Positions 1-6,524 of a stretch of 9,888 bases of DNA are shown in pieces. The notes under the pieces were generated by a model, which ran no database searches, was not told the DNA's origin, and saw only the letters and a program-made list of their open reading frames with translations. The position numbers and the translations under genes were made by a program. This stretch comes from Burkholderiales bacterium (GTDB lineage: Bacteria; Pseudomonadota; Gammaproteobacteria; Burkholderiales; SG8-39): NCBI GenBank assembly GCA_020846575.1, contig JADLDQ010000257.1, forward strand, positions 1 through 9,888. The letters are read 5' to 3'. Position 1 is the first letter of the stretch. The number at the start of each line of letters is the position of its first letter.

Positions 1-72
1 CCGGGCCTTGTCAGGCGGGGGTCACTCGAGATTCGCGCTCGCCCGGGCCGGCCTCGTTCCGGGTGAGTCCCC

Positions 73-612
73 CTACGCCGCACCGGGCAGGGGCACCCGG
101 TGCAGCTTCATGCCCATCGCGACCGAACTGTAGTAGCCCAGCAGCACCAGCACCTCGGCGATGCCGTCGCGCCCCAGCAGCCGCTCGGCGCGTTCGAACA
201 CCTCGTCCGAGCCGCCGCCGGGCGCCATCGCGATCCCGCACAGCTCGTACACCGCAGCCTCGCGCTCGCTGTCGAACTGCGGCGCTCGTCCGGCGCGGAT
301 CGCGTCGAGCACGGCCGGCGGGTAGCCGAGGTCACGGCAGGTTTTGGCGTGCGCGGTCCAGACGTAGTCGCCCTGCCAGTGGTGGGCGATGACGCAGATC
401 ACCAGTTCGACCTCGCGCTCGGAGAGGGAACTCGCCTTGTTGAGAAAGGTGCCGATCGTCTCCATCGCGGCGGCAAGCCTGGGCGAATGGATCCAGATCT
501 TGTAGGGCGTGAGCAAGCGGCCGCGCCCTGCGACGAGGTCCTTGAACACCTTGGCCTGCTCGGCGCTCAGTTCGCCTTCCGGAATCTCCTTGACGCGAGT
601 CGCTTCGGCCAT
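73..612 (-). CDS. Carboxymuconolactone decarboxylase (AhpD-like fold) family protein
   Basis: A 179-residue all-helical-looking protein. The central stretch at about residues 64-100 (SEREVELVICVIAHHWQGDY, then W85, H88 and the LGYPP turn at 95-99) matches the carboxymuconolactone decarboxylase/AhpD core. The CxxC pair of true AhpD disulfide reductases is absent; C92 lies in the helix but has no partner. It is therefore unlikely to act as an alkylhydroperoxidase and more likely belongs to the decarboxylase-like or uncharacterised branch. Substrate unknown. Start choice: two in-frame ATGs lie at 618 and 612. The GGAG upstream is only 2 nt from the first but 8 nt from the second, so 612 is preferred. 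A longer reading back to 681 would cover a stem-loop and has no ribosome site. It is divergent from the sulfite dehydrogenase gene; no functional link to it is evident. Confidence 0.85.
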   Translation of the reverse strand: MAEATRVKEIPEGELSAEQAKVFKDLVAGRGRLLTPYKIWIHSPRLAAAMETIGTFLNKASSLSEREVELVICVIAHHWQGDYVWTAHAKTCRDLGYPPAVLDAIRAGRAPQFDSEREAAVYELCGIAMAPGGGSDEVFERAERLLGRDGIAEVLVLLGYYSSVAMGMKLHRVPLPGAA

Positions 613-666
613 CGCCATGTCTCCAGAATTCCGCGCAGAGCCTGCGCCCGGCGCCCTCGATCCATC

Positions 667-695
667 GGCCCGCCTCCGCACGGCGGAGCAGGGCC
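667..695. promoter_or_regulatory. Stem-loop / interrupted inverted repeat in the divergent intergenic region
   Basis: Outer arms GGCCC (667-671) and GGGCC (691-695) and inner arms CTCCGC (674-679) and GCGGAG (683-688) are perfectly complementary. They are separated by a 2x2 internal loop, and the apical loop is ACG. This gives 11 G/C-rich pairs in 29 nt. No T-tract follows on either strand, so it is not a standard terminator. It lies about 55 nt upstream of the minus-strand gene start and could be in its 5' leader or serve as a binding site. The structure is seen directly; the role is inferred. Confidence 0.4.
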
Positions 696-750
696 TGATT
701 GTGACAGCGCGAATCTACTCCTTCTCCAGACACAGGAGGCCAGCACCGCC

Positions 751-779
751 TTGACGGCCGCCACCAGGCGATTCGCAAT
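751..779 (+). promoter_or_regulatory. Candidate sigma70-type promoter for the sulfite dehydrogenase unit
   Basis: TTGACG (751-756, five of six matches to the -35 consensus) is separated by 17 nt from CGCAAT (774-779, three of six matches to the -10 consensus). The spacing is ideal but the -10 is poor. It lies about 95 nt upstream of the start codon at 873. Transcription would begin inside the direct repeats at 779-816, which would suit repressor control. Confidence 0.3.
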
Positions 780-816
780 CCAGGTCTGCGGCCTCGATGT
801 CCTGGTCTGCGGCGTC
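779..816 (+). repeat. Two 17-bp direct repeats at 21-bp spacing upstream of the sulfite dehydrogenase
   Basis: TCCAGGTCTGCGGCCTC (779-795) and TCCTGGTCTGCGGCGTC (800-816) agree at 15 of 17 positions, with start points 21 bp apart, about two helical turns. This places the copies on the same face of DNA, as tandem operators often are. No third copy was seen nearby. They sit 57-94 nt upstream of the start codon. The repeat is seen directly; an operator role is inferred. Confidence 0.45.
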
Positions 817-872
817 ACCCGCTGCATTCGCGCGAGCGTAGACTGGGCGCCATCACAGAGACGGGGGGAACC

Positions 873-2081
873 ATGGACGAATCGCGCCGCACGTTCCTGG
901 GGGGCGTCGCCGGGGCCGGCGCCTACCTGCTGCTGGGCGAGGCCGCCGCGCAGGACAAGCCCGCCGCCGCGCCGGCGCAGCCGGCCGGCACGATCGCCAA
1001 CGAGGCCGTCAAGGCCGAGAAGCATGCTTCGATGCAATACCATTCGGAGCGGCCGCTGACGGGCTCGGTGGCGGCGCATGATCACGACTTCGACGTGACG
1101 CCGAACGAGCGTATGTTCGTGCGCAACAACCTGCTCACCCCGGACCTGGATGCCGCGCAGCACCGCGTCACCGTGAAAGGTCTGGTCGACAGGGAACTCT
1201 CGTTCTCTGTCGAGGACCTGAAGCAGCGCTTCCCCGTGGTCACGCTGCAAGGCATGCTCGAGTGCGCCGGCTCGGGCCGCACGAACTTCCAGCCGAGGGC
1301 GAGCGGTACTGCCTGGGGACAGACCGGCGGCATGGGCTGCCCGAAGTGGACCGGCGTGCGCGTCGCGGACGTGCTGAAGGCCGCCGGGCTCAAGTCCGGC
1401 GCCGCGCATGTCGCCGGCCAGGGCGGCGACCCCGGCATGATCGCCACCGCGGCCCCCGTGATCCGCTCGGTGCCGATCGCCAAGTCGATGGACGAGAACA
1501 CGCTGCTCGCCTGGGACATGAACGGCGTGCCGCTGCCCAGAGTCCACGGCTTTCCGCTGCGCCTGGTGGTGCCGGGCTGGGTCGGTTCGGCCTCGACCAA
1601 GTGGGTGCACACGCTCACGGTGCTCGATGCGCCGTTCAAGGGCACCTACATGACCGGCAGCTACGTGACGCCGAAATTCGCCATCGAGCCAGGCCAGAAG
1701 ATGCCGCCCGACACGGTCTCGACCCAGTCCTGGCCGGTGAAGTCGATGATCACCTTCCCGGCGCAGAACGCGCGCGTCAAAGGCGCCGAGCGCATCACCG
1801 TGCGCGGCCGCGCCTGGGTGGGCGAAGGCTCCATCGCCCGCGTCGAGATCTCGGTGGACGAAGGCGTGACCTGGCAGCGCGCGCGCCTGGCTGCGCGGGG
1901 CGACCCGTATGCCTGGCGCACCTTCACCTTCGAGTACCAGCCGCAGCGCTTCGGCTACCTGACGTTCCTCGCGCGCGCCTGGGACGAGCGCGGTAACGCG
2001 CAGCCGATGGTCAGCGCCTGGAACCCCCTTGGCTACTTCTGGAACGGCGTGCACCGCGTGGGGGTGCTGGTTGAAGCTTGA
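873..2081 (+). CDS. Periplasmic sulfite dehydrogenase, molybdenum subunit (SorA/SoxC-like sulfite oxidase family)
   Basis: Predicted to oxidise sulfite to sulfate in the periplasm and hand electrons to a c-type cytochrome. The 402-residue protein begins with a Tat signal (SRRTFLG at 4-10, then a hydrophobic stretch ending AAAQ near 27). The molybdopterin domain carries FVRNN (82-86; R84 matches the substrate-pocket Arg of animal sulfite oxidase), the molybdenum-ligating C131 in LECAGSGR (129-136) and VPGWVGSASTKW (233-244). A C-terminal Mo-co dimerisation domain follows from about 280. The usual CAGN is CAGS here. It lacks the haem b5 domain of animal enzymes. A G-run (863-868) precedes the ATG as ribosome site. 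The next gene encodes a diheme cytochrome c, the expected partner. The N-terminal half (RPL, FVRN) looks closer to SorA, while the diheme partner recalls SoxCD. No other sox genes are in the window. Confidence 0.9.
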   Translation: MDESRRTFLGGVAGAGAYLLLGEAAAQDKPAAAPAQPAGTIANEAVKAEKHASMQYHSERPLTGSVAAHDHDFDVTPNERMFVRNNLLTPDLDAAQHRVTVKGLVDRELSFSVEDLKQRFPVVTLQGMLECAGSGRTNFQPRASGTAWGQTGGMGCPKWTGVRVADVLKAAGLKSGAAHVAGQGGDPGMIATAAPVIRSVPIAKSMDENTLLAWDMNGVPLPRVHGFPLRLVVPGWVGSASTKWVHTLTVLDAPFKGTYMTGSYVTPKFAIEPGQKMPPDTVSTQSWPVKSMITFPAQNARVKGAERITVRGRAWVGEGSIARVEISVDEGVTWQRARLAARGDPYAWRTFTFEYQPQRFGYLTFLARAWDERGNAQPMVSAWNPLGYFWNGVHRVGVLVEA

Positions 2082-2631
2082 GCTCGGCGTCGCGCTCGGC
2101 CTGGCGGCCTCGCTCGCGGCCGCCCAGGCCCCCGACAAGCTGGTTTCCGGCCCGGGCGCCACGCTCACGGAGAACAAGTGCAAGATCTGCCACGAGCTGG
2201 AGCACATCCGCAGGACCCCCCTGTCGCGCGGCGAATGGGCCGACAACCTGAAGAACATGCGCGAGCGCGGCGCGCCGATGACCGACGAGGAGATGGCGGT
2301 GATCCTCGACTACCTCGCCGCCTACTACGGCCGGGACCCGGCACCGCCGGCCGCGCCCGACACGCTCGCCGGCGGCGGCGACCCGGTGGCGAGGCTGCTC
2401 GATGCGCATGCCTGCAGCGGCTGCCACACGCTCGACCAGCGCGTGGTCGGCCCCTCGTTCCGGGAGGTTGCGCAGCGCTACGCGAGCGACGCAGGCGCCG
2501 CCGCGCGCCTCGCCGCCAAGGTCCGCTCCGGCGGCCAGGGCGCCTGGGGTCAGGTGCCGATGCCGCCTGCGCCGGCGCTCTCGGACGACGAGCTCTTGAC
2601 GCTGATCGGCTGGGTGCTCTCCCGCAAGTAA
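2071..2631 (+). CDS. Diheme c-type cytochrome, probable electron acceptor subunit of the sulfite dehydrogenase
   Basis: Carries two haem c sites, CKICH (37-41) and CSGCH (115-119), in two small domains joined by a Pro/Ala-rich linker (about 89-100). The second domain looks like cytochrome c551/c8, with VGPSF (126-130) and M164 in QVPMPP as the likely sixth ligand. The first lacks an obvious match to that pattern. Start: the open frame runs back to an ATG at 2029 with no signal peptide, whereas TTG at 2071 gives KLELGVALGLAASLAAAQA, a Sec signal cleaved near residue 20. A G-run at about 2060-2064 precedes it. This start overlaps the upstream stop by 11 nt, implying translational coupling. The length is 186 residues; monohaem SorB is smaller and SoxD is also diheme. 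It should be exported and haem-loaded in the periplasm and carry electrons to the respiratory chain. Confidence 0.87.
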   Translation: MKLELGVALGLAASLAAAQAPDKLVSGPGATLTENKCKICHELEHIRRTPLSRGEWADNLKNMRERGAPMTDEEMAVILDYLAAYYGRDPAPPAAPDTLAGGGDPVARLLDAHACSGCHTLDQRVVGPSFREVAQRYASDAGAAARLAAKVRSGGQGAWGQVPMPPAPALSDDELLTLIGWVLSRK

Positions 2632-2644
2632 GGCCGCAGTCGAG

Positions 2645-2661
2645 GCGCGGGCGCTCCGCGC
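2645..2661. terminator. Possible bidirectional hairpin between convergent genes
   Basis: GCGCGG (2645-2650) and CCGCGC (2656-2661) form a perfect six-pair stem with a five-base loop. It sits in the 42-nt gap between the stop of the cytochrome gene and the stop of the convergent dehydrogenase gene. The position suits a shared terminator, but no T-run follows on either strand and such hairpins are common at this GC content. Confidence 0.3.
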
Positions 2662-2673
2662 GCGCGGGATCGC

Positions 2674-3672
2674 TCAGCCGCCGCCCCGCGCCGCCGATCG
2701 ATTCCGCTTGCCGTGAAGCGGCCGATTGATCCCGCGGTCCCCGATCTTTCCGAGCATCGACAGCAACCGAACGAGGACCCGGTCACGCCGCCTCGCCAGC
2801 GTCTCATAGTCCTCGGAATAGGCATACCAGCCTTTGCCCGTCCAGATTCCCTGCTCGCCTTTTTTCACCATACCGGCAAGCCGCTTCGACGGTCTGTACT
2901 TCTTGTCGCCCGTGGCGCCGTAGAGGAACCTCAGGCCCTTGAGCGTATTCCCGTGGGTGGAGACGAAGTCGCTCTGCCTGAGCGGTCCGAACACCGGCAG
3001 CCGCAGCCCGGTGCTGAGCCTTACGGCCGTGTCGATGTCCTGTGCGCTGGCCGCGCCGATGTCGAGCAGGTGGATCGCCTCGTTCAGCATGGCGAACTGT
3101 ATCCTCAGGATGATCTTGCCGGGTATGTCGGCGCACACCACCGGAACTTTTCCGGCTCCGGTCAAGATCTCTCGCGTCCGCCGCGTGACCACGGGCGCGG
3201 TCCATTTCGAGGGAATCACTTCCACCACCGGCACGATGTGCGGCGGGCCGATCCAGTGTGCGCCGATCATGCGCCGTCTCGCCTTCATCGACGCGGCGAG
3301 CCGGCTGATCGGAATGGTGGCCGCGTTGCTCGCGATGATCGCCCTTTCCGGCAGTTCGCTCAGACTCGCGAACAGGCTGCGCTTCAAGCGCAGGTCCTCG
3401 GGAATGGTCTCCTGCACGAAGTCGGCTCCGGCGACGCCCTCGGAAAGCCGGGTGGTGACGCTGATCCTGCCGAGCGCCGAGCGCGCCTGTGCCGCACTCA
3501 TCACCTCGAGCCCCACGAGGGTGCTCAGGTTCTGGCGGATCCTCACCAGCGCCGTTCGCAGCGCCCCCGCATGCGTGTCGATCAGGGTCGTTTCCGACCC
3601 GGATGCGGCGAAGGCCTGAGCGATGCCGTGACCCATGACGCCGGCGCCGATCACCGCGACTCTTGCGCGCAC
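2674..3672 (-). CDS. 3-hydroxyacyl-CoA dehydrogenase family NAD-dependent oxidoreductase
   Basis: A 332-residue protein with an N-terminal Rossmann domain: VIGAGVMGHG with GxGxxG at 9-14, and D32 at the end of strand 2, favouring NAD. A helical C-terminal 3HCDH domain follows from about 181 (DIPGKIILR). H139 (AHWIGPP) and E151 (VVEVI) are 12 residues apart, like the catalytic His-Glu pair of short-chain 3-hydroxyacyl-CoA dehydrogenase. By my alignment, the substrate-contacting Ser and Asn of that enzyme are A118 and L188 here. It may therefore act on another 3-hydroxy acid or a CoA-free substrate, as related carnitine and gulonate dehydrogenases do. The start is GTG with GAGGGG about 6 nt upstream. 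It is the last gene of the minus-strand operon, 57 nt after the flavoprotein gene. The family is firm; the substrate is unknown. Confidence 0.88.
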   Translation of the reverse strand: MRARVAVIGAGVMGHGIAQAFAASGSETTLIDTHAGALRTALVRIRQNLSTLVGLEVMSAAQARSALGRISVTTRLSEGVAGADFVQETIPEDLRLKRSLFASLSELPERAIIASNAATIPISRLAASMKARRRMIGAHWIGPPHIVPVVEVIPSKWTAPVVTRRTREILTGAGKVPVVCADIPGKIILRIQFAMLNEAIHLLDIGAASAQDIDTAVRLSTGLRLPVFGPLRQSDFVSTHGNTLKGLRFLYGATGDKKYRPSKRLAGMVKKGEQGIWTGKGWYAYSEDYETLARRRDRVLVRLLSMLGKIGDRGINRPLHGKRNRSAARGGG

Positions 3673-3729
3673 GCTCGTCCCCTCGCCGCTATCGCCTGCC
3701 GCGACGCCTCCGGCGCACGCATCCGGACC

Positions 3730-5343
3730 TCATAACGTCACCACCTTTCTCGGCTCGAATGCCGGCCACCATTTCGCGATGCCGAGATCCTCGGCGATGG
3801 CATTGGCCGCGTTGTATCCCGGCGCGCCGGTGGCGTGTCCGCCCGGATGCGCCGCGGCGCCGCACAGGTAAAGCCCGTCGATGAAGGTCCGGTACCTCGA
3901 CATTCCCGGCCACGGCCTGTTGTAGCCCAACTGCTCCGGGCAGATCATGCCCTGGCAGATGTCGGCGCTCACCATGTCGGGCAGGTATTCCTCGATGTCC
4001 TTCGGCGTATAGGCAAAGCGGCCGAGAATGTTCTCCGGAGTCATGTTGGGCGCGTATTCCCTGAGCTTTTCCAGCATGCGCTCGGCGGCCTCTCTGGACA
4101 CGTCCACCCAGCGTCCCGCGCCTCCGTCGGCCAGCTCGAACGGCGCTGGAATGGCGATGTAGGCCGTATGGCGGCCGGGCGGCGCCTGGGAAGGGTCATG
4201 GACCGAGATGATCCCGCCATCCAGGCCGACGATCTCGGGAATGCGTCCCGCGCTCGCCTGCGCTCCCAGCTTGAGGAAATCTCCCGGGGACTCGAAACCG
4301 ATGGTGAGTTTCCACGCGCTGTTGATCGAAGGGTCACGACTGGAGATCTTGAAGACCGGCTGCTCCCTCAGGGCGAGGTGCACGCGCAGCAGGGTCGTTC
4401 CCTTGAACTTGTAGTCGCGCACCTTCTGCCGGATCGTCTCAGGGAGCCGATCCTCGCCGATCATGAAAAGAAACGTGTGCACCGGGTCGATCGAGCTGGC
4501 AACGAAGCGCTCCGCACGGACTTCACGCCCGTCGCTCAGGGCGATTCCCGTGGCAACGCCGTTCTCGACGAGGATGCGCTCGACGCGCTGGGCCTCGAAG
4601 ATCTCGCCGCCGTGCTCCGTCACGAAGCCGGCAAGCGCCTCGGCAGCGCGCCGGGTTCCGCCGCTCACCAGCGAGGATTTGCCGGCGAACCAGCTCACGA
4701 TGAACGAGAACACCAGCGCGGGAATGCCCTTGCAGGCCGGATCGTACTCGGCCGAGGCAACCGCTCGGATCACCGACAGCCGGCAGAACTCCGACTCGAA
4801 CAGCTCGTTGGCGTATTCCACGGGGCTGTAGCCGCGGACCACCTCGAGATATTCGCGTCCTCCGGGTCGATTCCGTATCCAGGCCTCCCACTCCTGCGGC
4901 GGGCTGGGCGCGGAGTACATCTCCGGCAGAATGAAGTCCAGGTACCACTGCTGCCATTTCCTCGCGACCTTCCGGTAGGTCTCGGCGTCTCTCGGGGAAA
5001 TGCGCTTGATCGACTGAACGTTCGCTTCCACGTCCTGGTGATAGACGAAATAGCTGTCGTGCCGGATGAAGGCTTTCTTGGGCTCCGGGAACAGGTAGGA
5101 CACCCCGCGGCGTTCCAGCGCCAGGTCGAAGTTGACGGGACTGTCATGCAACTTGCAATGGATGGCGTGGATCAGGTGCTTGAATCCGGGGACCGTGAGT
5201 TCCTCGGTCGAGAAAGCCCCGCCGACGTTCGGCCTCGACTCGAACACCGCCACCCGGAGTCCGGCCCTGGCCAGGTACGCCGCCGTGATGAGCCCGTTAT
5301 GGCCGGCACCGATGACGACGCCGTCGTATCGCGACTTGCTCAC
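3730..5343 (-). CDS. FAD-dependent oxidoreductase, PYROXD2 / phytoene desaturase-like
   Basis: A 537-residue flavoprotein. The N-terminal dinucleotide motif VVIGAGHNGL (GxGxxG at 12-17), with E35 and VGG (40-42), binds FAD. The C-terminal FAD-closing motif lies at about 489-518 (DGLYLCGAAAHPGG, then TGAPGYNAA). Overall layout and length match the PYROXD2/carotenoid-desaturase-like branch of amine-oxidase-fold enzymes, which dehydrogenate C-C or C-N bonds. A carotenoid role is unlikely because no phytoene synthase or other carotenoid gene is nearby. There is no signal peptide or membrane segment, so it is cytoplasmic. Start: GTG codons lie at 5349 and 5343; GGAG sits 5 nt before the second and abuts the first, so 5343 is preferred. 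It lies 78 nt after the Bug receptor and 57 nt before the dehydrogenase, suggesting co-transcription. It may dehydrogenate a hydroaromatic or alicyclic acid taken up by the cell; that substrate is a guess. Confidence 0.87.
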   Translation of the reverse strand: MSKSRYDGVVIGAGHNGLITAAYLARAGLRVAVFESRPNVGGAFSTEELTVPGFKHLIHAIHCKLHDSPVNFDLALERRGVSYLFPEPKKAFIRHDSYFVYHQDVEANVQSIKRISPRDAETYRKVARKWQQWYLDFILPEMYSAPSPPQEWEAWIRNRPGGREYLEVVRGYSPVEYANELFESEFCRLSVIRAVASAEYDPACKGIPALVFSFIVSWFAGKSSLVSGGTRRAAEALAGFVTEHGGEIFEAQRVERILVENGVATGIALSDGREVRAERFVASSIDPVHTFLFMIGEDRLPETIRQKVRDYKFKGTTLLRVHLALREQPVFKISSRDPSINSAWKLTIGFESPGDFLKLGAQASAGRIPEIVGLDGGIISVHDPSQAPPGRHTAYIAIPAPFELADGGAGRWVDVSREAAERMLEKLREYAPNMTPENILGRFAYTPKDIEEYLPDMVSADICQGMICPEQLGYNRPWPGMSRYRTFIDGLYLCGAAAHPGGHATGAPGYNAANAIAEDLGIAKWWPAFEPRKVVTL

Positions 5344-5421
5344 GTGCACTCCGCAAGAGGAACCGCGCCGAAGCCGGCCACGGCCGGTGCAAGGGGTGAG
5401 GCGACGGTCGAGGCGGCGGCA

Positions 5422-6435
5422 CTAATCGGTCGTCACCGCGTACTGCCGCACCATCTGCACCCAGCGCTCGATCTCCTCGCGCATGAACTGCTGCTGCCGC
5501 GCGGGAGGAACGTCCAGTATGCGCCCCCCGCCGCGCTCGATGGGCGCGACGAATTCCGGCTCGCGGATGACGGCCGCGAGCGTGTCCCGGAGCTTCGCCG
5601 CCACCGGGGCCGGTATGGCCGCCGGTGCGAAGATCCCGAACCAGCTTTCCCCGTCGAACTTGACCAGGCCGCTCTCGTTGACCGTCGGCACGCTGGCCAG
5701 GTGCGGGGTGCGCGCGGTCGCGGAGATCACCAGCCCCTTCAGTCGCCTGGACTCCACGTACTGCTTCGAGGCGGACATGTTATCGAACATGATATCGAGC
5801 CGGCCGGCCATCATTTCCTGATGCGCGGCCGCCGCGCCCTTGAACGGCACGTGCAGCATGTCCAGGCCCAGGCTCTTCACCAGGATCGCGCCCCAGACGT
5901 GCTGCAGCGTACCGATGCCCGCCGAACCGTAGGTGAGTTTGCCCGGGCGCTCCTTCGCGTACTTCACCAGTTCGGCCAGTGTGCTCACCGGCAGGTCGGC
6001 GCGCGCGAGCAGCACGAACGGATACGCTGAGATGTAGCCGATCGGTACGAAATCGCGCCCCGGGTCGTAGGGGAGGTCCTTGACCAGCGCCTTGTTCATC
6101 ACCATGTTGAATATACCCCCCACCAGCAGCGTGTAGCCGTCCGGGGCCGCCTTTGCGACGAGGTCGGTGCCGATGATGGAGCCGGCACCGACACGGTTTT
6201 CGACGATCACGGGCTGGCGCAGCGCCGCGGTCAGCTTCTGCGCCACGTTGCGGCCCAGGATGTCGGTGCCGCCGCCGGGCGGCTGCGGAACGACCAGGCG
6301 TATCGCACGCGACGGGAACTCCTGCGCATATGCGCCGGCGCAACCGAGCGCAAGCGCAAGCGCGGCGACGCCGCCCCGGGAACGCGCCGCGAGGCCCGAC
6401 TCGCGAACGCTCGATTGCTGCGGATCTGTCCTCAC
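5422..6435 (-). CDS. Tripartite tricarboxylate transporter substrate-binding protein (Bug/TctC family)
   Basis: A periplasmic receptor for a carboxylated solute. From the chosen start it has 337 residues: a basic N-region, a hydrophobic core (about 22-34) and a signal peptidase site at AYA/QE (after 37). The mature protein opens with FPSRAIRLVVP. The ligand loop PPGGGTD (52-58) and second loop YGSAGIGTLQH (169-179) are the Bug signature loops that hold the ligand carboxylate through water. HVPFKG (195-200) is also conserved. Start: the frame is open to 6636, but a GTG at 6435 is preceded by GGGGAGAAGGA and puts the signal peptide at the N-terminus; upstream residues are Arg-rich and unlike the family. 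No TctA or TctB membrane partner is in the window, so it may be an orphan or share a permease encoded elsewhere. It is second in the putative operon, 89 nt after the dehalogenase-like gene. Confidence 0.92.
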   Translation of the reverse strand: MRTDPQQSSVRESGLAARSRGGVAALALALGCAGAYAQEFPSRAIRLVVPQPPGGGTDILGRNVAQKLTAALRQPVIVENRVGAGSIIGTDLVAKAAPDGYTLLVGGIFNMVMNKALVKDLPYDPGRDFVPIGYISAYPFVLLARADLPVSTLAELVKYAKERPGKLTYGSAGIGTLQHVWGAILVKSLGLDMLHVPFKGAAAAHQEMMAGRLDIMFDNMSASKQYVESRRLKGLVISATARTPHLASVPTVNESGLVKFDGESWFGIFAPAAIPAPVAAKLRDTLAAVIREPEFVAPIERGGGRILDVPPARQQQFMREEIERWVQMVRQYAVTTD

Positions 6436-6524
6436 GGCGTCCTTCTCCCCTTGGTCTTCGGCCTTGCGAGCTGTCGTTTCGGCAATCTTGCAGGATATTC
6501 CGGTCTCGCGCCGCGCCTGCCCGG

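Noticed and set aside
567..2258. 563-codon minus-strand open frame
   Set aside because: It is the shadow of the sulfite dehydrogenase gene, with a His/Arg-rich, motif-free translation.
873..2631. Complete Sox thiosulfate-oxidation cluster
   Set aside because: Only a sulfite dehydrogenase and a cytochrome are present; no soxXYZAB genes are seen in the window.
3730..5343. Carotenoid biosynthesis (true phytoene desaturase)
   Set aside because: No phytoene synthase or other carotenoid genes are nearby, and the PYROXD2-like branch is a better fit to length and context.
5374..5387. CCGGCC-AC-GGCCGG palindrome between the Bug receptor and the flavoprotein
   Set aside because: The two-base loop is too tight for a good hairpin, no T-run follows, and it lies inside a probable operon, so I do not call it a terminator.
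3835..6030. 731-codon plus-strand open frame
   Set aside because: It is antisense to two well-supported genes (flavoprotein and Bug receptor). Its His/Arg/Val-rich translation shows no family motifs and reflects GC-driven lack of stops.
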